Source: Sphaerosporella brunnea
Lineage: Eukaryota; Ascomycota; Pezizomycetes; Pezizales; Pyronemataceae
Assembly (NCBI GenBank): GCA_008704415.1
Contig: VXIS01000216.1
Location: 19,071-83,070 of the forward strand
Direction of reading: 5' to 3'
Length of the DNA: 64,000 bases
Shown: one piece after another, positions 1 to 12,700 of the stretch
How the letters are laid out: each line of letters opens with the position of its first letter
Numbering within the stretch: position 1 is the first letter of the stretch
Translations under genes and position numbers: made by a program
The notes under the pieces: generated by a model
Databases searched by the model: none
What the model saw: the letters and a program-made list of their open reading frames with translations, nothing else
What the model was told of the DNA's origin: nothing

Positions 1-601
1 GGTCATACAGTGCTGCCTTCAGATTGTATAGGCTGGCAATTGTAACCTTGCCATACATGTTCTGCAGATACAGCCACAATTCACGAGCTGTCCTGAATGA
101 CCCAAGAGTCATCAAGATTGAATCCGTGAGTGCGCCACGAATATGCAACAGTGCACAGGTTGACCGTGCATCCCACTCTTCTTGCCTCTGAATTGTCCTC
201 TCAATCGTAGGACTAAATTCAACAACCTTTGAGGTTGCAGCTTCCCCTTCCTTGTTCTTGTCTTTGTCGGCTGCGCCTGACATGGCAGCCGAGAATCTGG
301 GGCGAGTAGCAGTGCTTCGGGTAGGCCTGCTACGGGTCGCCGCAGCGGAGGAGGATTCGGCAGTTTGCCCGTCGTCGGCATCATCATCAATAATGTCTAC
401 CGTAGCTCTGCCGGTATGGGTTTCCGTATCGAGAAAATCAGGATCGGCCGGTCGGACTTTTTCTCCTGAGACTACGTCCCAAAGTTTTTCGCGAATGAGG
501 ACGTCTGTCATCCTCGCCTGCCAGATGAAGAAATTCTGAGAGCCGGCAAGCTTTGCGAAATCGAAGATCGCTTTGCGGGAGTGGGTGCTTGAGGAAGACA
601 T
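1..601 (-). CDS. Copia-type retrotransposon Gag-like polyprotein, N-terminal part (runs off the window)
   Basis: An open frame starts with an ATG at 601 (minus) and stays open for 200 codons to the left edge, so only the N-terminus is visible. The order is: a short start rich in Ser, then FIWQARMTDVLIREKLWDVV, then an acidic linker, then a segment ending in LMTLGSFRTARELWLYLQNM. That is the plan of the Gag/UBN2-type N-terminal domain of Ty1/copia polyproteins: a W at the start of the capsid-like domain and 'A.ELW..L...Y' further in. No stop or frameshift is seen in the visible part, so the element may be fairly young. Protease, integrase and reverse transcriptase would lie outside the window, so the copia assignment rests on the Gag-like domain alone. 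It could also be a domesticated or solo Gag ORF. Confidence 0.7.
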   Translation of the reverse strand, partial: MSSSSTHSRKAIFDFAKLAGSQNFFIWQARMTDVLIREKLWDVVSGEKVRPADPDFLDTETHTGRATVDIIDDDADDGQTAESSSAAATRSRPTRSTATRPRFSAAMSGAADKDKNKEGEAATSKVVEFSPTIERTIQRQEEWDARSTCALLHIRGALTDSILMTLGSFRTARELWLYLQNMYGKVTIASLYNLKAALYD

Positions 602-873
602 TTTTCTTTTTCAAAGAAATAAAATGAGGAGTAAAGTTTTGAGATTTTTCTTGAGAGACGTTGAGACTCTTAATCCGTAGAGAATATTGGAGGAGGAAGC
701 GACGCTTGTGTATTGAGAATATCTATCTAGAGACCGGAAGATGGGCGCCTTATTTATTCAGGCGCCCTCGCTCTAGAACCTCGCTACATATTCCAACATC
801 CTGAGTATTAGACTCATGGACGCGTCACCTTCTTTTCAATGACGCTGTTAGACTCCAGGTCTGGAGCTCCAAC
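602..873 (-). repeat. Putative 5' LTR/leader of the copia-type element
   Basis: Upstream of the Gag-like start (minus strand) are two TGTTGGA motifs, beginning at 873 and at 799. Copia LTRs often begin this way. Downstream is a TATA-like GAATAAATAAGG inside a perfect inverted repeat (GGGCGCC at 743-749, GGCGCCC at 761-767). A CA-rich stretch near 707-718 could be the 3' end of the LTR. Without the second LTR the borders cannot be fixed; the true start could be 799 or 873. Confidence 0.35.
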
Positions 874-3800
874 AGATGTCAATGTCATGCTAGGCAAGAA
901 GCCGTTCGATTGCTCCAAGTGGGAGGAGAGATTGATTACAGGTGGCGAGGGCTGTTAGCGACGGAAAGGCACGTGTTGAACAGACTACTTGGCAGATATC
1001 CGTCCTGCTCGATCCTCCTTTTCCCTGCAATAGCGTGGCGGATATGCTCATTTCATACCTATGTTGTAACATAACGAGACCGCGCTCTTGTATAATAGAT
1101 ACCTACTCCCTTGAGTGTAGATAGGATACTTATCTTAGACGAAACTGACACTATGGCGGGCACTAATACCCGGATCCATCGGCGATCCGTCAGTTATTTT
1201 GCTTGTGTGATCTACACTTCCCAGCACCGTTTCAAGATATGTGTATAAGTCTCGGAATCTGTCGTCATCCCTCCTTGATGGCCGATAAAACCCTGGTCTT
1301 GCCCCCTCCGAAGCCGAACCGCAACCAAAAGAAAAATGGAACCCAGCACCCAAGCCACCCTGCACAAAATCCACAAACTTGCCGTGTGTGCGCGTCCCCC
1401 TTCCCCTTCCAGCCAAGTCACACAGCTGACATAATCATTGCAAGGGATCGCCTACATCTGCCAATCCCTCTTCTGTCTCGGCGTCGCCTCTCCCGCAGAG
1501 CTCCACGCAGCTGCCGAGCCCCCCAATAATACAAAACCCGTTTCTAGGAGAGGCAGTCTTTTCGAGCGCGAGCCGGCCGAGGAGTATAGACTACCCGAGT
1601 GGTTGGCGGGGCCGCCGAAACCTGTGGGGGTAAGCATGAGGAGGCGGAGTACTCATGCTGGTGTCGGACACCGGAAGGAGATGGCGGGGAGGAGGGGGAG
1701 CGCATAGAACGGAGGATCGGGGAGAAATTTTAACGGACTTGTTCCGGGGCAGGAAATGGTGATGGCGGACGGGATAATGTTGTTCCGGGCGGGATGACGA
1801 GTTGCGCGGCTGGTGGGCCGGATCGCAAGAATTTGAACCATGACCAAATTGCTAGACAGACCGAGTAAAACCAAAAACAAAGCCTGTGAGAGCGCAAAAA
1901 CCAGAAAGCATCCAACCGACCGACCATACAGAGAGCCTCCGTCGACAAAGCTAACAAATCGCTATCGTTTCCTAATCAGTCTCTAAATGAAGAAGCGGAA
2001 AATAGGTGCCCACATTCACCAACGACGCAACATGGTAAGAGTCCGGCTGCGGACATTCTGAAGCAAATCTTCGATTGCCTGTCTAAGCTCATGCCATTTG
2101 TCCGATGGCACGGTCGAGAAATCTTGAGCCTTCTAGAAATCCGCCCTGAACAGAACGACGGGAAGCCGTCCTTTTTTTCTAAGCCATCCAGATCCTTGAA
2201 TGAACCGCGAATGTTATAGCAATGCTAAATGGGGGCGTGAAAGGGCCTTAATTACGTTGAGTTCGGGATTGGTATCGGACAGCACAGTGATTGACTGTGG
2301 TATTTCTATCAGAAACAAACTCTCAGTTAGCCCATCTAGCTCGCATGCTCGCCCTTTGATAAACAGTCTACACACCGAGACAATGCGACCTCGATCGACA
2401 ATCCTCGGCAGGAGTCTGAATAGAAGCCGGTGATTGGCAATCCCTTCTGACGTAATCCTCCTCCTTCTAGTTCTTCATCGACGATTCACTTACTGTAATA
2501 TGTATAACTCGGAGGTGGCGCACAAATAAACAGGGCCTCACCAGCCAGCACTCGGTCCACACTAGGGACATACCATCGTTACTAATCATACTACACGTAC
2601 TAGTACATGTACGTTTACTATGCTTTTAGGAAACCATACAGAGTCTAACTCAAAACTACACTGAAAAATAAACTCGCACCAAGGCCGAGTGATGAGTTAT
2701 GATTATTATTATTTTTTATTTTTTTTGACTCTTCGACGTCGCCGAACCAAATGCGCGCTCGCTGGACACAAAAGTCATCTTCCATCTCCATTAACATCTC
2801 AATATCTACCAACTGAGCTTCTACTACCACATTTCACCTGCAGGGGATGCGAAAGGAGTGCTCCAGAATGCGCATGTTGACATGGATATAGGATAGCTAG
2901 CCGGCCCTCTCTGCTGTAAGGCAGTTCCTCTTTTCATCATGAATGAGGTTTCGGGTAGAAAAAGACCGCTCCGATGGTACGGAATTAGAAAGTGTGTGAA
3001 GGAGCTTTGCCTGCAGGTTGTGGCAAGGTCTCTTGCGAAGGGTATCATTTCTTCCCGATTTGTCGACAAAATGGCTCTTGGTGGCTGCGGTGTTTCGTCC
3101 TCGCGTCGCTAGTAAAACAGAGAGAGGTTCAAGGTCACGGTTACCTTTGAGCCTTGCGGCGGGTCACGAATTCCAAAACCTTCCGAGAAATTCGGCGTCA
3201 GGATTGCGAGGCATTTCAGGTTGCCTGGTAGTTGATGGTGTGTATGGAATTCGAATGCCCGGGCACAGGACTCGGGCTTTATATCAATATCTTCTCGCCT
3301 TCCAGACGCCGCGCTTCAGATTCAGGCCATAGGTCTTTCCTTCCAGACGCGGCCACTTCATTTCCAGGACCGGCCTCCCAGATCCGTCTCACTCAAGCAA
3401 AGTTTTATACTTCCCTCCCAAGCGCTGTATCTTACAGTGTAACCTTACCTGAAGCTAAGAGTTTTGCCCAACACGTTTGCAATCGAATCGTAATTATCGA
3501 CCCCCCACAGCATATCCTAACACCTATCGCTGTTTTCGTAGAATACGTAGCCGTTACCACACAGGCAACAGTTGGCAGTCATTTGAAGTAGATGGTCGGC
3601 AATGAGAAAGCGGAGGAGATGGAAGACGAAGGGTACTTTGCGGGCCTGGAACAGCCAATTATAAGGACGTAGCAAGGTCGGGCCTGTTGGAGCTAGTGCG
3701 GACCCCCGAAAACAGCAGGAAATAACGAGGAATACTGTAAAGAAAAGGCGAGCTGGTAAGTAGAGAGAGTGAAAGGGTAGCGATGCAATTTCCAGGAGAG

Positions 3801-5425
3801 GAACCGAGCGGAAGACGCCCAGGTGCGAGACGAGAGGAATTCGAAGCCAGGCGGTTCAACGCGAACAGAAGAGAAAACAATCGCCTAGCTGCAAGTATCC
3901 AAATATATACATACATACATTGGTTCAACCCATTTTCTTTCTTTCTCCGGCCCGACTTACATGGTCAGCGGAGCATTTTGCTTTTTTTTTAAAAAAAAAA
4001 TTGCTTGAAGAACTTCTGGGAGGAGGAGGACCGTGAGCTTATATTCCGCGCCGACCATGCATGGAGCAAGTGCTTTCCACATCTTTTGCCCTGTTGTGCA
4101 ATGACTGAACATTTTTCTTTTCCAGCCATAACTCGCAATTGTGTATATCTCTTACTCTGAGTTGCAATTGTAATAGTTGGAAGAGCCTGGCTGAGGCGGT
4201 ATTTACAATGAATAGCGAAGCAGACTGGTGAGAAGTCCTCCAAACCACATGGGAAGGCCGATCTGCAAAACCACAGCTTCCTAGCATAAAACGTGAACAA
4301 AACCGCCGAGGCAAAGCCTGAAAAGGTAATTATATAATTCGTGTCCTGTTACCACAATTTCAGAATGCACTTGCCGGGAGGAAGGCAGGCGCTACTTCTG
4401 CTGCTCGCTAACGCGGCAGTGCACACTTTATGTGACCCAACACAAGAATTGTATTCGACGAATGGGAAATGGCCAGTGAAGGGTTAAAGAAGCGAACACA
4501 ATCACAAGGCATCACCCGGGTCGAGTGCACCTTCATAAAACCAAACCTTGTGGGAAGCTTAAGGGGGTGTGGCATGTTCGGAACGTCGATAGCGGTGTAT
4601 GGCGTGGCGTATCTCTATATGTTAGCTGACATACCGTGCTACTGAGATTCGACGCTGCGTATGTATTTATCAACGCCGGGGGCGGGCGGCTGGTATCACG
4701 GTAGAGAGCGATTCGAGGCAGTGATAACATGTTCAACTCGCCATGATGCTCAACGCGACATCGCACTTTGCCATCGATCGATCGAATGGACCTATCAGTC
4801 AATACCTTCTTTGTGTACACAACACTAGCGTGATACTATCCCCCGGGAAAGGGGAGTATTCCACTTGTCTCAACAAATCCCATCTCCTGAATCTCGACCA
4901 AAGTCTGCGATTGCCGTCCATCCCCCGAAGGATGAAGCGCCACACATATACTATCCATCAGCACAGGACTGATCGAGTATCCCCTACACTGAGATTGGAA
5001 GATTCAAGTTCGTTGCAGTTACTACAAGCGCCTGCACGTGTGCTAGGTCGAGTGATATCAAAAGCCTGAGCACGCTCCGGCAGTAAATAGGTGTCACTCC
5101 GTCCGCAGAAAAGAAGAGATGACCCGTAGCTAGGTTGAGTGCTCTGCCCTCAAGCTCAACAGTCAACATTGAGAGGTATATACCTGTTACTCGTTACGGA
5201 ACTCGTTATTAGATGCAGCCATCTTTGATATCAGCGCTTGTCATTGTGTATCCATGTCATGACCATCATTAGAGTTACCGCCTCTTCCCAACAAATCCAC
5301 AGGCAAACATCCATCCATCATTAATTACAACGCAACTGCAAACAGGACCAAAAACCACATCATTACCCCCCCCCCCCCCCGGACGCCAAAATCTATGTAC
5401 ACAACCATTCATGCGATCGGATCCC
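874..5425. other. Gene-poor stretch, no supported gene
   Basis: Open frames here are short (under 120 codons), overlap one another on both strands and show no recognisable domains or consistent splice structure. Visible features are low-complexity T/A tracts (about 2700-2730 and 3980-4000) and a 15-nt C run at 5366-5380, just beyond the 3' end of the permease gene. I see no tRNA, rRNA or transposase fragment. Confidence 0.5.
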
Positions 5426-7283
5426 CTACTTGTTCCAGACGGGCCTCCACCCTATAATCCTCCACCAATACACTGGCACGCCAGCCGCCACAAACGCGCA
5501 CACCACGAGCGTCTGCAGCGGGGAGCTAAAAACACCTCTACAAATCAAGAAAAGACTAACGCAGCAAAAAATGAGCGGGGTAGAAATCCACGTTCTATAC
5601 GGACGTTCCAAACTCGGTTCTCGGTATCTCAGCACAATCAAACCCAGGACTGTCAAGAAATAAAAAGAGTACCCGGCTACGCCGTAGAAAGTGAGGAGCG
5701 TGCCGAACTCGCCGACGAGGATGTAGCCTGTCGTGAACACGGCGTTGAGAAGCATAGCGTAGACTGGGGTTTTCGACCACGGGCTTACGTAGTCTTCGCG
5801 TGGGGTGAGACGGAGGACATGCCTGAGTCGCTGGAAAAAGGTCGGGTGGCTAAACTCTCGTATCTGTCTTGGAGACGACGACAAGCGGAATCCAAGCGTG
5901 CCAAAGACAGCGGGGAGATAGCCCTCCTTTCCGGCGACATAGACGAGTCTTCCGGAGGTGAAGGTAGTGGCGTTGAGAGCGCCGAAACAGCTGAGGGAGA
6001 CGACTATGGCAAAAATAAGTCCACCTATGGGGCCGAAGACTTTGGTGCCGAACGCTACCGCTACCGTGTTGGAGGAGCCGATCACGCTGCCGGGGAGAAC
6101 GAAGTAATAGGACATGTTGGCGAGGAGGTAGGAGAGGATTACGATCGGCATGCCGGTGTGGATTACCCGGGGGAGGTCGTGGGTCGGGTTGCGCATTTCG
6201 CCGGTTACATAGTTGACCTGGTTGTATTAGCTGTGATAGTATGGGTAGGGAGGAGGGGGAAGGTACATTGTCCCAGCCGTCGAATGCCCACAATCCAGCA
6301 TACAGTGCTATCGCATATTCTCCCAGTCCTCCGATGCCGGATGATTCCCTTTCACCCACGCCACCAGGGCGGGATTCAAACCATCCATGCTGCTTCCACT
6401 CCAAATTCGCGCCCTTGCCATCACCATTGATCCCAGTAGCCGCTACAACAATTCCGATAACCGTAATTGCTAGCAACGTGCCGACCTTCAAAAACATCAT
6501 TCCATCACTCAACCGCGTGGTGAGTTTCGTCGAGATGATGTTCAGCGCGGTAACAAAAAGGAAGCACACCACGGCAGTAATCTTATTCGCCCACACCCCC
6601 GGCAACGGCGTGTCAGGGTTGAAACTCCCGAAGAGCACCCGGTTGATGTATTCACCGGAAATGATAGCGATGATGGCCGCGCTGCCAGGCTTGAGAACTA
6701 TCACCGCCGTCCAGCTGAACAGGAACCCAGCCAACTCGCCGAAGCAGTGCCGCAGATACACGCTGCTGCCGCCATTCAATGGAATCGCGCCGCCGAGTTC
6801 CGCATACGATGCTGCGCCGGTCCAGGCTAACAGTCCAGCGACAGCCCACACCACTAATGACACTCCGGGAGAGGGTACGTGATTGTTGACTTGACTCGGT
6901 GAACTGAAGATTCCCGAGCCGATTTGCAGTCCGACCAGAAGTGACAGCCCGTTCAGGAACGTCAAGGTCTTCTGGCGTTCCAGACCGCCGACTCCATTCG
7001 CGGTGCCGCCGGTGGTGGGCTGATACCGCGAACCTAACTCGGCGGTTGACGAGAGCGGGACGAGGTGGGTATTAAAATCGAAGGCAGAGGATACGGAGTA
7101 GGAGCGGTTCGAGCGCGGGCGGAAGTCTTCGACATCGGAGTCGAGGGAGAGGCGGCGCGACGAGGAGATGCCGGCGGAGGAGGAGAGAGATGAGCGCGCG
7201 CTGCGCTCGGAGTCGGAGTCGGCCAGCGAGCCGAGCTCGAGGGAGTCCCGGACCACAGGTTCATAGGCGGGGCCGCTGGGCAT
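5426..7283 (-). CDS. LAT-type amino-acid permease (APC superfamily)
   Basis: Two exons, 7283-6267 and 6217-5426, with a 49-nt intron (6218-6266; GTACCT...CAG), give 602 residues. The join restores FDGWDN|VNYVTGEMRNP, a signature of L-type amino-acid transporters. An N-terminal cytosolic tail of about 105 residues is rich in Ser/Arg. The first membrane segment follows with GLQIGSGIFSSPSQV, matching the TM1 substrate-binding loop (G-S-G-I-F) of the APC family, and about 12 hydrophobic segments follow. FTSGRLVYVAGKEGYLP is another LAT hallmark. Family knowledge suggests plasma-membrane uptake of neutral amino acids; yeast MUP1/MUP3 methionine permeases are in the same group. The substrate cannot be read from the sequence. 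The gene stands alone, with homopolymer tracts beyond both ends (C15 at 5366-5380, G16 at 7382-7397). Confidence 0.9.
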
Positions 7284-8120
7284 GGTGAGTTGTCTGGATT
7301 GGCGCGGTTTGCTAGCAGGACGGTGTCATAACGTCGTAGGAGTCGTGGGAGTCGTGATGGAGGGGTGTGGGGATTGGGGGCGGGGGGGGGGGGGGGGTGA
7401 TGAATGGTGAATTGTTCTATGTAGAGTGCTCTACCGCTTGCGGAATTAAGGTTGGGTCGCGAAAGGGGGATACACGTGATCAGATCTTCCACATGAAACA
7501 TCACCAACTGAATGACAAAACGGACGAGTGCAGGAGAAGCGCATGCGATGAGGAATGGAAACGAACACGGCGGCATTGTTTGCCGCAGACAACGCATCAT
7601 GGAACGAAGTCGTCGATTCTTAACGGGCGGGTAAAGGTATGTATGTATTCTGGCCCGTCCGCGAGCGAACCCAGCCGTCCCAGTCGCAACTGGGCTCCAC
7701 CTCGCGACCGGTATTCCTGTTCGCGACGGGGTTTCCCACTCACGAACACTTATCACTGGTAGTGAAGCACTTGAACTCACAAGAAAACCCGCCAAACCCT
7801 CGATTTCTTCAGCTCCGCCGTGTCCAACAGTGAAATTTCCGTTCGCTCGGTCAGAGGCTTGAGATTGCCGCAACCATATTCAGGGGAATGGCAATAGACC
7901 GAACACTGAAGGTCATTTTTAAAACAGCGACAGCGATTGGTCCTAAGTGATTTTGAGTGCGGTGATGGATTCGGACTTGGACAGTTATGCATGTGGAAAG
8001 AAAACGGGTCGGCCGGGACGTCCGGAACATATGCAAAGACGCGGCCAGTATCATCTGCAACGAACAACAAAACAACCACCACCGCAGCAAAAGATAATTG
8101 TCCCACATGAAGGTACTCTC
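7284..8120. other. Upstream region of the permease, no gene seen
   Basis: This is presumably promoter and 5' UTR of the permease. It contains a 16-nt G run (7382-7397), interrupted by a single C from a preceding G5. No convincing open frame or RNA gene is seen before the tRNA at 8121. Confidence 0.4.
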
Positions 8121-8200
8121 TGATTCAGCCGGGATTCGAACCCGGGTCAGGCGCAGAATGCTAATGGCAAGCGCCTATGATACCCCTACACTACTGAATC
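8121..8200 (-). tRNA. tRNA-Gly(GCC) with a 9-nt intron
   Basis: Read on the minus strand, the 7-bp acceptor stem is GATTCAG/CTGAATC. The D-arm region has GTGTAGGGGTATCAT, as in eukaryotic tRNA-Gly. The anticodon stem is GGCGC/GCGCC and the T arm is CCGGG-TTCGAAT-CCCGG. The anticodon loop plus intron is 16 nt (TTGCCATTAGCATTCT). This gives anticodon GCC followed by A37 and a 9-nt intron in the canonical 37/38 position. CCA is not encoded, as expected for a nuclear gene. The exons are identical to those of the copy at 17370-17449; only the intron differs. Confidence 0.9.
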
Positions 8201-9736
8201 TTGGATATTTCCATCCGGGGTGAGCAGTACCAGCGTTCATTCAAGAACGGTACGGTACCCGCGGAAAGCCGGTAGTTCACCGGTACTCCACGCTAGGGGC
8301 GCGGCGCCGCGAGAGAGCGGCTAGTCTTGTGGGTGGGGATGGGATGTCTTCGATGCCGATTGGACGTCGGCAGCTGATCATGAAGGGGTGGCAGCGCACT
8401 CGCGCGAGGCAGCAGAGTTCTTTTAGGGTTCGATCGCACGTTAGTTGACGTTATCGATATCATCGTTCGGTGCTGGCGATCGTAAGGCTTCAGACCCCTC
8501 AGTTGACAGCGGAGAAGGCGGGGGGACGCAGTCTCTTCTGCTTTTGGCGGGTGAAGTTTTTGGGTCCGGTTAGCCAGTTGACAGCTCAGCTTCGGAGCGG
8601 CGAAACTATTCTCTGCGCCGCAGTAGCTTGAATTGAAATTGGTTCGGTGCCCTGTGCGGCTCTTGTGATGGGGGTGAATGACCTGTGATGCTTGATCCCT
8701 GGAGTCGGAAGGAACTGCATCGGAGCGAAGGGGGAATCGCATGTGTGCCTGGCTAGATTGGCGGGGGATGGATGGACCCTGTCGAGTGAATCGAGGTGGT
8801 TCCGTGTGCGAGTGTTTCTGTTTCTCGCTTTCGTTTCTCAGTTTGGTTCTCTCTCCGTTGCACAGTGATCTCGGCTTCTTGCAATTGCCGCTGCGAAATT
8901 GCGCTTCGGGCGGCGTGAGACCGTTCCGTGGAAGTCCGCGTGCCGGCAGTCGCAGTCAATCTTGCTGGCGGAGGTAGGGGAAGGGGAAGGGAGATCGAGG
9001 GGGAAGGCTTCACCTCTTCTCCTCTCTTTCTCGGGCTCCATCTGACACCAACGCGCTTTCGATAATCAACCTCAACGTCAAGTGCAATTGCAATTGCAAT
9101 CGCGATAATTCATTCAATCGCCATTAGCCGGTCAATTCGACGGCCATCAATCAACTCACCGTTACACTCGTTCGTCCCAGCGCGATAGAATGTCATCCTT
9201 TTCCGCCCGCTCATCATCATCACCATCATCATCATCCACCACCATCGCGTTCAAAGTAGCAATAAACAGCCCGTCAACGTCAACCCCCACTCTAAATAAC
9301 CTCATCCTCTTCGCCTGCGAATAGAATAACACACACGTCTCTTTCACCGTCGAATCGGAGCACTCATTCCAACTCGCTGCAGTTCAGTCCAAAGTCAAAG
9401 CGAACCCTTCCCAGCCAATCACACCCCAGCCAAAAAGCGCCGACCTATCGCATCTCGTCTCTCGACGCCAGCAGCAGCAGCCAGCCAGCCGGCCAGCAGC
9501 AAGCACACTACCCGTACTGTACTGTACCCAAGACCTGAACCCACCAAAACCCGCCGCTCTGAAAGCAGGAAAACTCTCTTCTCCCACTCACTCTCACTCT
9601 TCCACTTCTTCTTTTGACGTTGAAACCCCTTCTGTTTGAATCGTCGTGACAACCCTTAACCACCCTTTTGCTCCTGCAACATCTCCAACCCCCACCACCG
9701 CCACTCTAACCAACAACCAGCCCACAGCAACATCAG
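8201..9736. other. Upstream region and probable 5' UTR of the GAS2-domain gene
   Basis: No supported gene. The last 600 nt before the start codon are rich in CAAC/CACC with few Gs, typical of a long fungal 5' leader. A short (CAATTG)n-like stretch lies near 9083-9100 and CAT-rich microsatellites near 9210-9245. The transcription start cannot be placed. Confidence 0.4.
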
Positions 9737-12700
9737 ATGGCCCGCCAGACGCTGCCGCCCGGCTGGACCCCCGATCGGCCCGCCCCGCTACCCGTGACCC
9801 CAAACTCGGCCAAATTCCAACGGCCTCAGCCTCCGTCCGCCCACACTCTGAAAGTCCATGCTCCTGCCACGCCCTCACCGCTCTCGCCCTTCTCGACCAC
9901 TCCCCCGCAGGCCCCAACCAGCTTCTTCAACCTGCCACCCGCGAATCTCCCCAAGACTCCGCGGCAGCCTCCCGCATTCCCGAAGAGCCACTACTACCGT
10001 GCCCCGCGCAGCACTCTGACCTCGCCATGTCGCTCCAACGTGTCCTCTCCCTCGACCTCTCCCACTCGCAACAGCCGCCGGACTAGAATACAAGCCCTGC
10101 TAGCTACAGACCCACTGCTCTCACGCCTGACCCCTACCGCGCTGAGAGAGATGTCGAACGATGCCGAGCTCGGTTTCAGCGCGGAGGAGCGCGCCTGGAC
10201 TTTACGTGCGGCTGAGGGTATCACCAAGGTCGGCGAGTGGCTGAGGGAAGTCGAGGCCTGGGATATCGCCTGGGGACGCGGCAGCAAGAATGGCGACGGC
10301 TACCTTCCACCTGAGCCCGGCACGCGAAGGAAGCGGAGGAAGAGTTGCATCGAGGACATCGAAAACATGAGGACTATCACCGAGGAGGACGACGAGAACA
10401 CCAGCCCACTCAGACACAAAGGCTCCGGCGGCGGCGGCCCGTCAGAGCCTCCTGCCGAGGCGAGGAGAAGCGGGAAGCCTTTATCTGCGATGCAGCTCAA
10501 GATGCAACGGAAAGCGGCCGCCGAGCAGCAAGCTTTGGTGCAGGAGACGTTGATTTCCGGCAACATTTTGAAAACCCCACTCCGTCGTCCCAGCTTTGGA
10601 AGGGAATCGGAGAACGATGACGAGGAGTACGAAGAGGTATTCGACGACGAAGAGTACCTCGGTTCTCTTCCGAGATCAACGGTTGAGAAGTACGAAGCTC
10701 GCATCGAAGCCATCACGGAAGGAGTCGAAGAGCTCGACGTCGAAGGTCTCAAAGGAAAGGTTCTGTGTACGTGTAGCATTCCGGTTTATTTCGCCCTTTT
10801 CGCTGTGACAGCTAACGTCATTACAGCCTACCGTATAGGAATCGATAACCCCCTCGTGTCCTCCTCCGCCGTCATTACTGCTACCACCCTGCAGCTCTTA
10901 CCCCCGCTGCACCGTCTTATGAAGATGCTGTCGGTCTGGGCTATAAGATTAGCAGTCCTTAAAATTGTCCCTGTTTTTCTCCGCTGGTTGAGTAACGCTC
11001 GTGATGCTCTGGACGCCGGATACGAGGCCATCCGTCTCCCCGCTATTGTTAACGGTGAGCAGAAACTTGACGAGGAGATTTTTGCCGTCATGGCAGAAAA
11101 CATTCAACAGCGCGTCACCGCAGCCGGAAGGATCATGGACCAGATGCTCGACGCTCTAGAGGGCCGCGAAGACGTTCTCCCAGACAAATGGATCGGCGAA
11201 CTCGAGGACATCGAAGAAGGCGTAAGTAACTGGGAAATGGATGCCGAGCGAGTCGTCCTCGAAGGCCGTTTACGCGAAGTCAGCAAAGCCGAGGAGTTCC
11301 GCGCCGAACGCGAGAAGATGCAGCTCGTGATGGAAGGCGAACGTGTCGCGGAGGAGGCCCGAGAGGACGAAGATGCCATCGAAGACGTGCTCGAGAAGGT
11401 GGGAGAAATCGAGCGCGGTCTTATGGAGGCCCTTGAAGCTCAGGAGGATGTGCAGGAGGGTATCGAAATCGAAGGCCACTCGTTGGTTGCGGACGCGAAC
11501 GAACCGGAGGAATCGATCGGCCTCGGCCTCGATAAAAGCTTGCTCAGACGATTGCGCGAAGTCCAGTCCTCGGAGATCGAAGCGGACCGCGGCCGACGGT
11601 GGCGACGAGCTGGTAGCATCGGCAGCATCACCGACGGAGTGTCCTCAAGTCCGATTCAAAGTCCGGATCTGGATTGTGGACGCCGCCGAAGTGTGGCCGA
11701 GAAACAGGAGGAAGGAGAGAGGATCAGCTTCTTTGACAGCAATTTCGGTGAGCGCTTAAAGGAGTGGGGCCAGCCCTCGTCCAGTCCTTCCTCTCCCAGT
11801 AAAGGCAGGTTTTCGCCCAAGAAGGGAAGTTTGTCACCCAAGAAGGACAGGTCTTCCCCTACCATCGTTGTCGGTGGATTCGACGCTCCCAGGTCACCCA
11901 GACGCCTTTCTTGGGCGCGGGATATCACACAGGGTGATATTTCCGCGAGCCCTCCTAAGGTCGGCTTTACGTCATCGCCTCTTGCGTTATCTTCTCCATT
12001 CGATTCTGTCTCTCCATTTGGTTTGGTTCCTCCAACAGAAAGATTGCTTCCAGCTCCTCAACTCGCAGAAACCATCCCTGAAGAGGAACCTACGAAGGCA
12101 TCGGCGCCCCCGGTGACGGCAGGAACGTCGGAGACCGTGACCAAGACTCCCAGCAGTGAAGAGGATGTCGATCCATTTATGACACCCCCCCTCGGCGTTG
12201 GTGAGTTGTCCATCTCCTCTCCGGCGGCCATCGTGAAACTCCCAGGCACTCCCGAAAGCGTGGACGTTGTCACGGAACCGGAGCCCGAACAGGATGATTT
12301 CTCGAAAGATGAGCCAGAAGGCGATTCGACCGAAAGCGCTGTTTCTGTTGATGCCCCGGTGGAGTCGTCTGCTATCGAAAAGGAAGTATCGGCCCTTATC
12401 GCTGAAGAAATCCTGGATCCCATGACCGATGCGGAGGAGTCGAAGCCTGTTGCCGTCGCTGATGAAAAGCCTGCTTTGACGATTGAAGAGGAGCGGGCTT
12501 CAACAGTATCGGTTGATGTCAGCGAAGAAACTGAACTGGAGGTTAACGTCAAAGAAGACTTGCAGGATTCTGTTCCTAATCGACCTTCCACGCCCAAGGC
12601 TGTTGAGGAGGTGGAAACCCCCACCACCACCATTCAGCTCTTGCAGCAGCCCGTTGCCGAGGAGAAGGAACCCGAAGTCCTCCCCGTGCAATCCATTGAC

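Noticed and set aside
5411..6430. 339-codon plus-strand ORF opposite the permease
   Set aside because: It is antisense to a well-supported transporter with a clear intron and hallmark motifs; its composition (Glu/Gly/Arg-rich) is typical of a reverse-strand shadow.
7034..7873. 279-codon minus-strand ORF upstream of the permease
   Set aside because: It overlaps the permease N-terminus in another frame and crosses a G16 run; Pro/Arg-rich with no domain.
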